Origin: Prosapia bicincta
Lineage: Eukaryota; Arthropoda; Insecta; Hemiptera; Cercopidae
Reading direction: 5' to 3'
Assembly (NCBI GenBank): GCA_036971475.1
Contig: JBAIZL010000002.1
Span: forward strand, 169,660,524 to 169,724,523
DNA length: 64,000 bases
The translations under genes and the position numbers were made by a program. Under the pieces are notes generated by a model. That model did not search any database. It was not told the DNA's origin and saw nothing but the letters and a program-made list of their open reading frames with translations. Of the stretch, positions 45,914 to 57,889 are shown one piece after another. Within the stretch, counting starts at the first letter, position 1, and each line of letters starts with the position of its first letter.

Positions 45914-47927
45914 TCTTACCGACCTTTTTTCCCTTGCCTTACTTTGTTTCTTTCTCTTCATCAATTGCTAAGTCAGTAAGAAAGTAATGGTTTATCCATT
46001 GACTACGAACCTAATTTCATAGACATGTGCCTCAAGGAATAAACCTCTCAGAGGAACCAACCCCTGAATTTTTGATAAAACCAATTAGCCTCCGATAAGC
46101 CCTGTTCAAGCTCCTTTTCGGGTAGTGGAATCTTTGAGAGACACTTGTGATTTAAAGACTATACCTGGATACCTAGTGAATTTATCTTATTTAGAATGAA
46201 AACACAGCTAATTGGAAAATATACCTTTTTATTTATTTGTTCCAAGGTTCAAATTAATTATTATTGTTTTTATTTAATTTAACAGGATTTTCTTGACTAA
46301 TTACTTTTTCAAAATTTCATACAACTTGCCATTGAATTAAACATTATTATCTCATTCTATGTTTTTAAATTTTCTTATTATCATTAATTTTATATATAAT
46401 TTAAATTATCAAAGTTACCATAATTAATTTTGTATATAGTTTTGATTGTTACAGTTACATTTAACATATTTTAAAATCTGATTCTTTTTCAAACACTTAA
46501 TATTACTATTTAATGCCTTTAGGCTAGGCCTTGAACAATTAACTTCTTTAGAAATTATTCATTAGAAATTCACTTAGAAAAAGCCATATAAGATATACAT
46601 CTTTATATTAATCCATACATTCCCACAGCGATGGGAATGGAAATTCAATTTTGAATCTTTGTTACTTAAATTTGGGTAACCTAAGAGAGTTGACTAATCA
46701 GTCCCTTAGGTTATTCCCATCTTATTTAATTTTGAATTTAAGTTAATATAATTTGAAGTAAAATGTTATTTAAAAAGAATAATTAAATTGATTATATAAC
46801 CTTGTACTGTAGAAATCTTTTTATCTTCATTAATGTGGTCATCTGTCGGGCCCGTTACAGCTTCAAGGGTCTTGGTAGGTAGACGTCTCGCCATAATTTC
46901 GGTTAATCTTCTTATTTTCTTTAATTTTGCATTTTGGTGGTCGAAATTTTGTTCTGGGTATATATGAGCCCTTGCTCATATATATCTTCCTTCTCCTGAT
47001 CACATCGTAGCACTTTTTACTCTGTTTCTAGCACATTTTTTCTTGTCCTGGTAGCATGGTACAAAAACACGTCTGCTCGCCTTGAGAGCCTAATGCATTC
47101 TAATTCTGGATAGCGTCTCTTTTGTGAGGCCCGTCTTCCCAATTTCAAACTTCCCACGCCCTAGTATCCATTTTTCAACTTTTGCCCAATCAGAAAGCCG
47201 TTGCCATGGCAATTGACTTTGTTTGTTCGGAAGTTCTGAACTAAGATTAGTTTCACTTTTTGTAAAAGGCGTTTCTGTATTCTGATGTGTCCTTTCCATT
47301 TTTACCTTTTATTTAATAACATATTTGACTTTATTTCTTCTTATTTAATTTAATTTACTTTTTAAAATTCCTAATCCAAAGTTCGACTGTAGCGCTTTCG
47401 TTTCGTAGTGACAAGATTTATAATCAATACCCTAAGCGGATTTTTTCGGAATCAAATATGACTGCTTCTAGTATAACCTAATTTCTAGGCTATTACATTT
47501 TAACATTTAATCTTTACTTTTACATAAATACTATTTTCCCTAGCTAGGCCTAATTTACTTTCCTCACATCTTATAAATTTACATTCTTTATTCCTGATTA
47601 TATTTAATTACAATTATTTTAATAGCCGGCATCTAGGCCGAGTTTGTTATACTACACAATTACCGTCTTTTTTGTATACATAATTTAGGCTATCCACTTT
47701 GAAGTGATAATTTTTCTTATTGATTATAATTTATGTTTTTTAAGTCTAAAGTTATTTCTAATTTTCTTCATTTTACTATTATTTACCCTAGTTTTAATAT
47801 TATTATTATTATAATGCTTTAAAATTTTTACATATAAATTTAGCCAATTATTTAACTCGGTTAGGTTTGATTCTGGTATTCTGTACAATTACCCTGATTC
47901 TTTGCATCGGACATTCTGGCCGCTGCA
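45914..47927 (-). mobile_element. 2,014-bp insertion, LTR-like (solo?), with CTAG duplication
   Basis: It splits the 19/38-bp array cleanly: CTAG precedes it (45,910-45,913) and follows it (47,928-47,931), and removing it restores the array unit GGTACCTAGGGTGCG. On the minus strand it begins TGCAGCGGCCAGAATG and ends GGTCGGTAAGA. It has no coding frame and no terminal inverted repeat. A 4-bp duplication and conserved promoter-like sites fit a solo LTR of a Gypsy-type element. The end is not the usual CA, so the class is unproven. A diverged copy lies at 49,588-51,355. Confidence 0.75.
47186..47213 (-). promoter_or_regulatory. X-box-like plus CCAAT pair, copy 1
   Basis: GTTGCCATGGCAAT (47,200-47,213) resembles an RFX X-box; CCAAT is at 47,186-47,190, 9 bp away. 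Both are kept at nearly the same spacing in the diverged copy 2, although surrounding sequence has drifted. Confidence 0.4.
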
Positions 47928-48874
47928 CTAGGGTGCGTAAAGATACTTACGATGCATAAAGGTAACTAGGGAGCGTAAAGATATTTAGGATGCATAAAGG
48001 TACCTAGGGAGCGTAAAGATACTTACGATGCATAAAGGTACCTAGGGAGCGTAAAGATATTTAGGATGCATAAAGGTACCTAGGGAGCGTAAAGATACTT
48101 ACGATGCATAAAGGTACGTAGGGAGCGTAAAGATATTTAGGATGCATAAAGGTACCTAGGGAGCGTAAAGATATTTAGGATGCATAAAGGTACCTAGGGA
48201 GCGTAAAGATACTTAGTATGCATAAAGGTACCTAGGGAGTGTAAAGATATTTAGGATGCATAAAGGTACCTAGGGTGCGTAAAGACACTTACGATGCATA
48301 AAGGTACCTAGGGAGTGTAAAGATATTTAGGATGCATAAAGGTACCTAGGGAGCGTAAAAATACTTAGTATGCATAAAGGTACCTAGGGTGCGTAAAGAT
48401 ATTTAGGATGCATAAAGGTACCTAGGGTGCGTAAAGATACTTACGATGCATAAAGGTACCTAGGGAGCGTAAAGATATTTAGGATGCATAAAGGTACCTA
48501 GGGAGCGTAAAGATATTTAGGATGCATAAAGGTACCTAGGGAGCGTAAAGATACTTACGATGCATAAAGGTACCTAGGGAGCGTAAAGATATTTAGGATG
48601 CATAAAGGTACCTAGGGAGCGTAAAGATATTTAGGATGCATAAAGGTACCTAGGGAGCGTAAAGATACTTACGATGCATAAAGGTACCTAGGGAGCGTAA
48701 AGATATTTAGGATGCATAAAGGTACCTAGGGAGCGTAAAGATACTTACGATGCATAAAGGTACCTAGGGAGCGTAAAGATATTTAGGATGCATAAAGGTA
48801 CCTAGGGTGCGTAAAGATACTTAGTATGCATAAATGTACGGAACGTAAAAATACTAAGGATGCATAAATGTACC
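47928..48874 (+). repeat. 19/38-bp minisatellite, right block
   Basis: Continuation of the array at 45,038-45,913. The 38-bp alternation is very regular. It ends in degenerate units at 48,835-48,874. Confidence 0.96.
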
Positions 48875-49124
48875 CAAAAAATTAACATTTATAAAAGATA
48901 CGCTTTAGCTCACAAAAAGACGTTATAAATAATGTTTTTCGTCATAAAACCTAAGACTGCATTACATTATAATACGAGCTGTACACTTATTAATGCATGA
49001 AGTAAACAGTTCTCTCCATATTTCGTGCGGCATTTGTCTTTTCAACCGGCTAGCTCATGTGGGACATGGGCAGTGGACATTAATTTTAGTAACGCTAGTG
49101 TAGATATACATTTTAACATTAGGC

Positions 49125-49583
49125 TTATGGAACGCTGTACACTGAACCATCATAAACATCTGGAGCGGATCCCTGTGGAGGATTTACACCAAACGTCACA
49201 CGAACCACCCTGGGAATATGTTAAACAATCCTCTAAAATGCCATTAACTTCTGTTCAGCGGTTTAAGCGCTCATAAGACATTACATACACACATATATAC
49301 ATACTGTACATCGGTTTTTGAACAATCCCAAGTTTGTGAGCCGGAACCCTGTGGATCTACACCATACTTCACACACTTTTTAATTTCATCAACTTCTGTA
49401 TAGCGGTTTAGGCGTCCATAAGATACATACATTTATACAACGGTTTTTGAACCATCCTAAGCCTCTGGGGCGGAGCCCTGTGAACAGATCTACACCAAAT
49501 GTCACACGAAACATCCTGGAAATATGTTTAACAAACCCTCTGAATTTCATCAACTTCTGTTCAGCGATTTAGGCGTCTATAAC
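49125..49583 (+). repeat. Three tandem copies of a LINE/SINE-like 3' tail
   Basis: Units of about 145-160 bp each hold ACACCAAACGTCACACGAA-like sequence, then CATCAACTTCTGTTCAGCGG, TTTAGGCGTCTATAA and ACATACATAC-type sequence. The phrase resembles 3' ends of RTE-type LINEs and their SINEs; this is inference. The third unit is cut by the insertion at 49,588 and continues at 51,356. Confidence 0.6.
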
Positions 49584-49587
49584 ATAC

Positions 49588-51355
49588 CCTCACGGACCTT
49601 ACCCGCTGCTGCTCCCTCCGACTAGCCTTTTCTCTTACTCTTCACCTATCTTCCTTTTACTACACATTTTTCTAATATTATAATCAAAATCCCAAATTGC
49701 TTAATATGTTTACTATCATTTATTTAAATTCAATTATTATAATTAATTTCCACATAATTTTGTGTATTCTTGTTAAATTTTACGTATTTTAGAGTCTTGT
49801 TCATTTTCAAACATTTTAAGGTTAATTTCTAGTTACTTTAGGCTATGCCTTTTACAAACAATCCTTTTAATTCACTAATAGACTCTGGTTAACATTTACC
49901 TATTTATGGGTTAACCTAATTAGTTATAACATGATAGGCATTTACTAAAAACTTCTTGCTGATACTTATATACTAAGACAAAGGATTTCATACATTTTTC
50001 AAGAATAAAGCCATATCAGAAAAAATTATTTAAAGACCATGAGTTTATATCCACTTCGGGCAAACGGTTGAATGGAAATCAATTTAGAATATTTGTTAAT
50101 TAATTTAGGTAACCTAAGAGATTTTTCAGTCCCTTAGGTTATTCAATTTTTTGTTAATTTTGATTTTAAGTTAATATATTTTGAAATAAAATATTATCTA
50201 AAAGAAAATTAAATTGTTTATATGACCTTATACTGCAAAACGTTAGGTATCTTCTATAGTTGGGTTGTCTTTGAGCTTCTTCCCAGCTTCCATGGGGTTT
50301 GGATGTAGGCTCCACTGCATTTCATGGCGTCGGTGAATTTTGTTAAGTTCGGCTTCTTTTTTTATTTTCTTGGTTGAGATGTTGGTAGAAACATATATGA
50401 GCCTCCGCTCATATATTTGTACACTCCCCGGGTTACATCGTAGCACTTTATACAGACTTCTTATCACATATTGGGTCGTTAATGGTTCTGCGTGTATCAG
50501 TACGACCTCACTCGTTGACCGTTCAAACTGTACTGACTAAGCGTCTCTTTTTTGGCTTCGTCCTCACCAATTTCTTCAAACTTCCGCCTTTCCGAAGTCC
50601 ATATTACATTTTTAACCAATGAGAATCCGTTGCTATGGTGACTGGCTTTGTTTATTTTGTAATTTTGAATTTTAATTAGTTTCAATTTTTGTGAAAGACT
50701 TTTCTTTACTCCAATGTGTTATTTTCAATTTTTTAACTTCCATTTTATAATTTATTTGTCTTTACTTCTAATTTAATTAACTTGCTTTTTCTTCTTGTTA
50801 ACTCCAACTTCGACGGTAGCGCTGTCGCTGCAGTGTAGCAAGATCGTATAAACCATCTCCTCACGCGGTTTTTTACCGAAACTAATATGGCTCCAATCTT
50901 GGATAACCTCAAATTTTTAGGCTATTATGTTTTAAATTAAAATTTGCATCTTTACAGAAATACATCTCTCCCTAGCTAAGCCTAATTTACTTTCCGCACA
51001 TTTTTATACCTATATTCACTATCCCTGATTATATTTGGTCAAAATTAATTTAATATTATACATTTTTGGCTGGGTCTCATAGGCCTCACTTTTACAGTTT
51101 CATTTAAATCGGTCTATTAGCCGTTAGCCTAATTAATGTTGTGTTGGTTTATAATTTATTCTAACATTCCCAGTTTGTCTATTTAGTTCTAATTACCTTA
51201 GTCTACATTGATTTCCCCTATATTTAACATTTTTATTATAATGCTATGAAATAATTGGAATATTAGTTGATTGATCTATTTAACCATTCTAGGCTTAGTT
51301 ACATTTACCTGTATTAACACCAGATGTATTTGCATCCGTCATTCTGGCCGTTGCA
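49588..51355 (-). mobile_element. 1,768-bp insertion, LTR-like copy 2, with ATAC duplication
   Basis: Flanked by ATAC at 49,584-49,587 and 51,356-51,359. On the minus strand it begins TGCAACGGCCAGAATG and ends GGTCCGTGAGG, matching copy 1 at 45,914-47,927. Shared internal blocks: GGTAACCTAAGAGA with CAGTCCCTTAGGTTATTC, a CATATATGAGC ... GCTCATATA hairpin, ACATCGTAGCACTTT, and the CCAAT/X-box pair. Overall similarity is moderate with indels. No coding frame. Confidence 0.75.
50616..50642 (-). promoter_or_regulatory. X-box-like plus CCAAT pair, copy 2
   Basis: CCAAT at 50,616-50,620 and GTTGCTATGGTGAC at 50,629-50,642, 8 bp apart, corresponding to 47,186-47,213 in copy 1. Confidence 0.35.
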
Positions 51356-51432
51356 ATACGTACATTCACACATTCATGCATACACACATACATACATACA
51401 CAGAAATATTCATTTTTATAGATGTAGATTAA
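51356..51432 (+). repeat. Continuation of LINE/SINE-like tail
   Basis: ACATACATACATACACAGAA and TTCATTTTTATAGATGTAGA continue the third unit interrupted at 49,587. CATA-rich tails followed by AATATTCATTTTTATA-like ends are common at 3' ends of RTE-like repeats. Confidence 0.5.
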
Positions 51433-52870
51433 GTTTGAAAAAATGCGTATTCGAGACACTTTAATGCACGTATTCGAGAGACGTGTTTATGCCTCGCACA
51501 TATTTCATTCCAAGATAATAGCAAGTAGACTATGACCACAAACTTGTAGATTCATTAAGATATATTCCTGCCTGGCACAGTATGTGTGCATCGAGTTTTA
51601 ATTTTCTATTCACATTTCGCAGTATAACTCCCCAAACTATTTTTATTATGGACAACTGACAGGTTTAGAAACTTATTTGTATGTTGATATAGTTTCAATT
51701 AAAACTGTGATAATTATAACTATTTATTACCTGCATGGAAGCAATTTATTTTCGGTGGTTATGAATTGGCAAGTTAGCGACAAAAGATTCCTATAACCAT
51801 TACAATTATGGTTATAGTTATATTACATAAAATACAACGTGGGCGTTTGTTTTAAGTAAAAACGAAGACAAAAAGACAGAATGAATTTAAAATTGAGGTG
51901 TGAAAAAAACGCTGTACACTACAACAATGAAACACACTTTACAAATGAAGCGCGTTCTTTATATTTGCACATATACGATTTTATTAAAATAAATTATAAA
52001 ATAATGAATATCCTAAAAACACTATTTTTTTTAGTTTGAAACATCCTAAATAAAATTTATATAATATTATAGAACTATAGAGTTTGGGCTTTATAAGAAT
52101 ACAGTGAGAGATTTCAATGCACGGTAAAAATGAACGTATTGTTTGTCGTCACAATTTCTTGCCAAGATGTTAACAAGGATTCTATTAACGTAAACGTGTA
52201 ATATACGTAGTTTGATAATATCTTGTGAGCATCCTTATTATATCATGATTAATCGGCGTAGTTTTTATGTGATGGTTTCCTATGGGCTGGTATTCAACTC
52301 CTGCTTCTTACAAATTTGTACTTGAACATTACAACAACACTGAATATTTGCCAACATGTGCTGGATAGGCCACACGCAAGTACAATTAGAGCATTTTCTG
52401 TGACATATTTTCATGGGTAACACGCTCAACATAGCCGCGTGTCAGATTGCGACTCGAGTACAGCACAAAGCCGCTTTCTGTGACATAACCGTTGTTGATT
52501 ACCACCGCACAGAATGACGAAACCATAAATTGTCCTGGTCGAGTATTAAAGTAAGCTGTAAAAGATCGCCGTAAATTCGAAGTGATCCATTGCTACATGT
52601 TTTCATACGGGCTTGTACGGAGTTGTGCAAATTAATACATAACCCGATTTGATATCTAGCAGAAATGCTGGGGACATATGTTTGTAAAAGTAGGTGTCAA
52701 TCAAGTTACGTGTAACTTTTGTTTGATTTTTTTTGTAATTAAAGCCAATAAGCCAGAATGACTGAATGACTGTTCTTGCCTACGACAAATACGGAAGAGT
52801 TGTGAACACAAGCTAGGGTTAAACTAAGATCCTACAACATTCTGGTAGATGTAGAGAAGGGATTTTGGCA

Positions 52871-52873
<3 letters not shown>
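51433..52873. other. No gene seen
   Basis: No recognisable exon, RNA gene or repeat boundary. Confidence 0.6.

Positions 52874-52911
<38 letters not shown>
52874..52911. repeat. (AT)n microsatellite
   Basis: About 19 AT units. Confidence 0.95.
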
Positions 52912-52915
<4 letters not shown>

Positions 52916-53219
52916 ATTCTATACTTTTAAAATTATGGGTTTCCCTCTCAGTCCAACAATTGCGGTCCATTGAAATGTTTAATGAGGGGGGTTATTAAAT
53001 CTTGGAGATTGGGGTAGGGCAATAAAGGGAAATCAGAGGCAAGTGAAACTATTACAAAATATTTAATAATACAAGAGGACGGACGTACTGTGTTGTGGCC
53101 TAATCCAAGAGGGCCTAATCTGAGTGAAAAGTGCGATTATTGGAAAAAAGTTAAAGAGTTATAAAGCATCTAGTTGGCCAAGATTATATTAAATTCACGG
53201 ATTCGTGCCTTACGTGTAT
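52912..53219. other. No gene seen
   Basis: No motif recognised. Confidence 0.55.
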
Positions 53220-53720
53220 AAAATCATAATTTCATACCTCGCAAAATCATTTATTTATACCTTACAAAATCATACATTCATACCTTAAAAATCATACATT
53301 CATACATTACAAAATTATACATTCATACCTTACAAAATCATTTATTTATACCTTACAAAATCATGCATTCATACCTCGCAAAATCATACATTCAGACCTT
53401 ACAAAATCAAACATTCATACCTTACAAAATTATACATTTATACCTTACAAAATCATATATTTATACCTTACAAAATCATACATTCATACCTTACAAAATC
53501 ATACGTTCATACCTCACAAAGTTATACATTGATACCTTACAAAATCATACATTCATACCTTACAAAATCATACATTCATACCTCACAAAATCATACATTC
53601 AGACCTTACAAAATCAAAGATTCATACCTTACAAAATTATACATTTATACCTTACAAAATCATATATTTATAACTTACAAAATCATGCATTAATACCTTA
53701 CAAAATCATACATTCATCAC
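53220..53720 (+). repeat. 23-bp minisatellite, about 21 units
   Basis: Unit CATACCTTACAAAATCATACATT minus variants (23 bp, quoted in two overlapping parts: CATACCTTACAAAATC and ATCATACATT). Three units make 69 bp, so a repetitive 124-codon frame (53,363-53,737) appears; it is not a gene. Confidence 0.95.
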
Positions 53721-53886
53721 TGCTTGAGTTTTCCTAGTCTCTTATTTTAAATTTATAACATATATGAAATGCAATGTATACATTTATTTATAGTTTTGCA
53801 GCGTTCCTCTTACAAGTACTCTGTCGTTTTAATGGAGGAAATTAATTCAATTTGTACTATAAATGCCTAAAATTCTTTAGAATAGA

Positions 53887-54372
53887 AATATAAACATCTT
53901 CTACACTAACTTAAATATAAACATCTTCTACACTAACGTAAATATAAACATCTTCTACACTAACGTAAATATAAACATCTTCTACACTAACGTAAATATA
54001 AACATCTTCTACACTAACTTAAATATAAACATCTTCTACGCTAACGTAAATATAAACATCTTCTACACTAACGTAAATATAAACATCTTCTACACTAACT
54101 TAAATATAAACATCTTCTACGCTAACGTAAATATAAACATCTTCTACACTAACGTAAATATAAACATCGACTACACTAACGTAAATATAAACATCTTCTA
54201 CACTAACGTAAATATAAACATCTTCTACACTAACGTAAATATAAACATCTTCTACACTAACGTAAATATAAACATCTTCTACACTAACGTAAATATAAAC
54301 ATCTTCTACACTAACTTAAATATAAACATCTTCTACACTAACGTAAATATAAACATCTTCTACACTAACGTA
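53887..54372 (+). repeat. 27-bp minisatellite, about 18 units
   Basis: Unit AAATATAAACATCTTC followed by TACACTAACGT. Units are nearly identical; the main variants are ACGT versus ACTT and TACAC versus TACGC. Confidence 0.96.
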
Positions 54373-54871
54373 ACTATAAAACAAGTCTAATTGTACTTGT
54401 TTGTTTTATTATCTTAGTGTAGAGTATTTACAAATATTTTTTTGAATAAAAATTCCAAAACGAAAACTCATAACAGACAGTGAGTGACCGCATCAAGAAT
54501 CGATCAGGCTCGATGACGCACCTCGCGATTGTCCGATGCTTCGTCTCGACTTTGCAGAGCGCGCTGCAATCACGCCAAGATCACGATCCACTCGACTGAA
54601 CAATCATCTGTATTGTATTTGGTTATTTTGTCGTGCAGCGCGAATATTTGCTGCAAATTGGGCTGGCTTCGAATTTCCGAGCTTCGAATATCACATGTAG
54701 ATACTACCCTAACATTATAGAATTTTCGAATTTTAAATACGTTACAACCCCATTCTGGAATGAGGAGGCATGCATTATACGTTTCCAACTTTGGTAACTT
54801 CAATTCATATATTTTCTGCTAATTAGATAGATTTAATTTGTTACTGAACTAGTTATTTATTTGATATGAGT
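54373..54871. other. No gene seen
   Basis: 54,480-54,700 is GC-richer, with overlapping chance frames on both strands. Confidence 0.55.
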
Positions 54872-55018
54872 AAAGTAATATTAGAAGTAAACAAGTAATA
54901 TTAGAAGTAAACAAGTAATATTAGAAGTAAACAAGTAATATAAACAAAACAAAAGTAAAGACAGTTCCTACTTAGGTCAACGGAGAAAGATTTTACTTTT
55001 TTTATTTTTTATTAAATA
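54872..55018 (+). repeat. DR1 family, 5' end, with 20-bp triplication
   Basis: AAGTAATATTAGAAGTAAAC is repeated three times (54,872-54,935), then DR1 5' sequence AGTTCCTACTTAGGTCAACG and TTTTTATTAAATA. It is cut at TA (55,017-55,018) by the pogo-like element. Confidence 0.75.
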
Positions 55019-55109
55019 CAGTAGAGTCTCGAAATTCCAAGTCCCCATATTTCGAGCTTCCGTTAATTTCCAGCTTATTTTTATTTGAGCCTATTTTATC
55101 TCTTTGAAA

Positions 55110-55266
55110 CCAAATGATGGGTCGGGCTTCCAAGATATGTTTCTATTAATACGGTGTGCAAAGGAAATGAGTCGGGCTTCCAAGATATGTTTCTATCAAT
55201 ACGGTGTGCAAAGGAAATGAGTCGGGCTTCCAAGATATGTTACTATCAATACGGTGTGCAAAGGAA
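55110..55266 (+). repeat. 50-bp tandem repeat, left block
   Basis: GTCGGGCTTCCAAGATATG at 55,121, 55,171 and 55,221, exactly 50 bp apart. The third unit is interrupted after CAAAGGAA. Confidence 0.93.
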
Positions 55267-56248
55267 CGTGTAGTACCATTTCGTCAAGTGCCATTTCGGC
55301 AAAGGTGCTATCTCTCCGAATTTCCACGAAAAGGGCAGGTAGTTGGCAGTTCCATTAAAAGAGGCAGCTCTTTACCTGCCCACTAGTGCCATTTCGGCCA
55401 CCAAAAATCATTATAGCCTAAACAAGAACCTTAACACTAAAAATAGTTCAAATCACTAAAATGTAACAATGCTAGACTGGCGTTATTTATCTTTAGCTCT
55501 AATATACAGTAATATCCATTTTACACGTAGGGGAGCCAAAAATCGGGGGGGGGCAGAAAAATTAGTTACGCCACTGGACAGACGTACATTGATTTTTATT
55601 AAAAATAAACAATAAATAAATAAACTTGAAATCGTAATTTTATGTATACCTCCCTAGTTGCTTGGAAAATGTGGTGAATACGGCTGACAGTCCGGTGTTT
55701 GTAAGAGATTGCCAATAAAAACAAGGAGATTTGATTTAGATTATTATATGTTTCTCATTTATGTTTATAAATACTGTACTAGTTAAAAAAAATATTTCGT
55801 GCCTACAGGAACAATTAACAAGAATAGGGTGAACTAACGGACTCTGACCCCCACAGCATATGATTCTGCACGTAAGCATGGATTTCATTTACCTTCGACT
55901 ATCTGAACTTCTAAATAAATAACACTTTTTAAATTTAAAAGCGTTTTCTGCAGTTAGTTTACTGATGATTATCATCAACTTATAATGCCTGAATAAAGCG
56001 AAAACACTGTTAAATTTAAACACTTGTGGAAGTATTTAAAAATGGTTACTTATTTACACGAAATACTTTCCATCTATAATTTAAAGAAGTTACCAGAACC
56101 CCCTCAACCCTCGTCATAATTTCTTCTGGACGAGATAGCACTCATTACCGTTTATGGTAATTTGTAAAACCGAGCTTGCCGAAATGGCACTGTTTTCTAG
56201 GAATTTTGTTTCTTGCCGAAATAGCACTTGGTGAAACAGCACTTAACC
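55267..56248. mobile_element. 982-bp DNA transposon relic with 8-bp target duplication
   Basis: CAAAGGAA occurs at 55,259-55,266 and 56,249-56,256. The left end has GTACCATTTCGTCAAGTGCC then ATTTCGGC. The right end is the complement of AAGTGCTGTTTCACCAAGTG then CTATTTCGGC. The termini are thus imperfect inverted repeats of about 34 bp built from a repeated AGTGCYATTTCGGCA phrase, which also recurs inside both ends. An 8-bp duplication suggests hAT- or P-like integration. No transposase. Confidence 0.75.
55474..55576. mobile_element. Possible hAT-type terminus
   Basis: The minus strand from 55,576 reads CAGTGGCGTAACTAATTTTT then a G/C homopolymer of nine, a form often seen at hAT-family ends. 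A weak mirror, GACTGGCGTTATTTAT, starts at 55,474, which would make a very small element. Low certainty. Confidence 0.3.
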
Positions 56249-56249
56249 C

Positions 56250-56700
56250 AAAGGAAATGAGTCGGGTTTCCATGTAATGTTTCTATCAATACCGTGTGCA
56301 AAAGAAATGAGTCAGGCTTCTAGGAAATGTTTATATCAATACCTTATGCAAAGGAAATGAGTCGGGTTTCAGAAAATGTTTATATAAATACGGTAGGCAA
56401 ATGAAATGAGTCGGGCTTCTAAGAAATGTTTATATCAAATCGGTAGGCAAAGGAAATAAGTCGACACAGTAAATGTTTATATCAATACGGTATGCCAAGG
56501 AAATGAGTCGGGCTTCTAAGAAATGTTTATATGAATACGGTATGCAAAGGAAATGAGTCGGGCTTCCATGAAATGTTTATAGCCATACGTTATGCAAAGG
56601 AAATGAGTTGGGCTTCCAAGATATGTTTATATCAATAGGTCTACGGTATGCAAAGGAAATAAGACGGGCTTCCAAAATATGTTGATATAAAGTTTTATGA
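56250..56700 (+). repeat. 50-bp tandem repeat, right block
   Basis: About nine units of GGAAATGAGTCGGGCTTC plus AAGAAATGTTTATATCAATA and CGGTATGCAAA, more diverged than the left block. Confidence 0.92.
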
Positions 56701-56800
56701 ACCTATTTGGAGCATTTTAAATTACAGTGTCCATTAAAATTCAGTTAAAATGCACAGGAACGTACTTCCGTTTAGACCGAGTCGAGGGGATCTTCTCGTA

Positions 56801-57889
56801 CTTCCTTCGTTAATTCGTGGGGATCTCTATTAGTTGGAAAATTGCTCTCTGTTTATTTGTATTAATTCTAAAACTTCCAAGGTTTACAAGCGATCTTCTA
56901 ACGAAAGTTGAATAGATCATTCGTGCAGAGAAGAGAGTAACCTCCCCTCCTGTTTCGGAGGAGCCTGGCTGCACTGGCGCAACGCCATTAGGACTGGCAT
57001 TCGGTGTTTATGGCAGTTTTTGCTCTAAAAGTAACACCGTTTGTTAGATGTCGGATGTAGCTATTTAAAATTCAAAATGCATAAATCAGAAAAAAACTGG
57101 TTTGTGATGTTAACTTTTTATGTAAACAAAAAAGGATTTTGTTTATTACAGCTCGACTCATACTTGGGTCCCTCCTCAGCACTGCCTCGTAATGCAGATC
57201 TCGGCTTTCTGGAAAGAGTAACCGAGTGTTAGTCACACTAGTTTCACTTTCCGTACGAAAATCTTTGTTTTATAAAGCTGGATATTACAATAAAATTATT
57301 TTTTATGCTAAATTCTAAATTTAGATACTACCGAAACCTAATTTTTAATTTAATAGTAGGCCTACCCTTAAATTATGCAAATATTGCCTCCAATTAATTG
57401 CAGATAATACTACTAAACAAAATGTAGACAGTACCCTTAAAAAGTATGGATACCAACACTTGAGGGTAGGATACTACCCCTAAATAAAACTATCACTCTA
57501 AAAACTTTAATGTCAATAGTACAACTAACAAAAGTAGATAGTATCACAAGTTAAATGTAGAAACTACCTCGTCTATATGTAGTTTAGACGAAATTTATGT
57601 ATTATCTTCCATAAATATAGGCTGTAACCCTAACAAATGTGCATTCGCTGACTTAACTTAAACACACCCGCAGATTATATAGTTAAATAAATTTAGATAG
57701 TACCATTAAAGAAATGTAGATTGTACCTTGTTTAAATGCAAGCAGATGCTTTTACAATATAGCTCTAACAACATAGATGATTATTCCTCTACCTAAATAT
57801 TAATTGTCTGCTTAAGTGATCCTATATATAGGTTCCATTAATAAGTAAACTGGGTAATACCCTTACAAAAAAGTAAAATCTACATTTAA
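56801..57889. other. No gene seen; degenerate fringe of next array
   Basis: A 63-codon frame at 57,041-57,232 has no motif. From about 57,420 onward phrases like GTAGACAGTACCCTTAAAAA and GTAGATAGTATCAC look like isolated, decayed units of the array that follows. Confidence 0.5.

Larger units (their letters stand above)
55019..56800 (+). mobile_element. Pogo-like element with 50-bp repeats and a nested insertion
   Basis: Begins CAGTAGAGTCTCGAAATTCC straight after TA, matching the right terminus of 3487-3916. The 50-bp repeat follows (55,110-55,266 and 56,250-56,700), and beyond it AATGCACAGGAACGTACTTC corresponds to the interior of that element. The far terminus is too degenerate to place; the end coordinate is approximate. 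Confidence 0.6.

Noticed and set aside
26343..48874. Shared 19-bp period of the arrays at 26,343 and 45,038
   Set aside because: Unit sequences are unrelated, so the equal period looks coincidental; likewise the two 23-bp arrays.
53363..53737. 124-codon open frame
   Set aside because: Entirely within the 23-bp minisatellite.
55960..56006. CTGATGA followed by GAAAAC on the plus strand
   Set aside because: The intervening 30 nt do not form stem II and no UH site with stem I follows.
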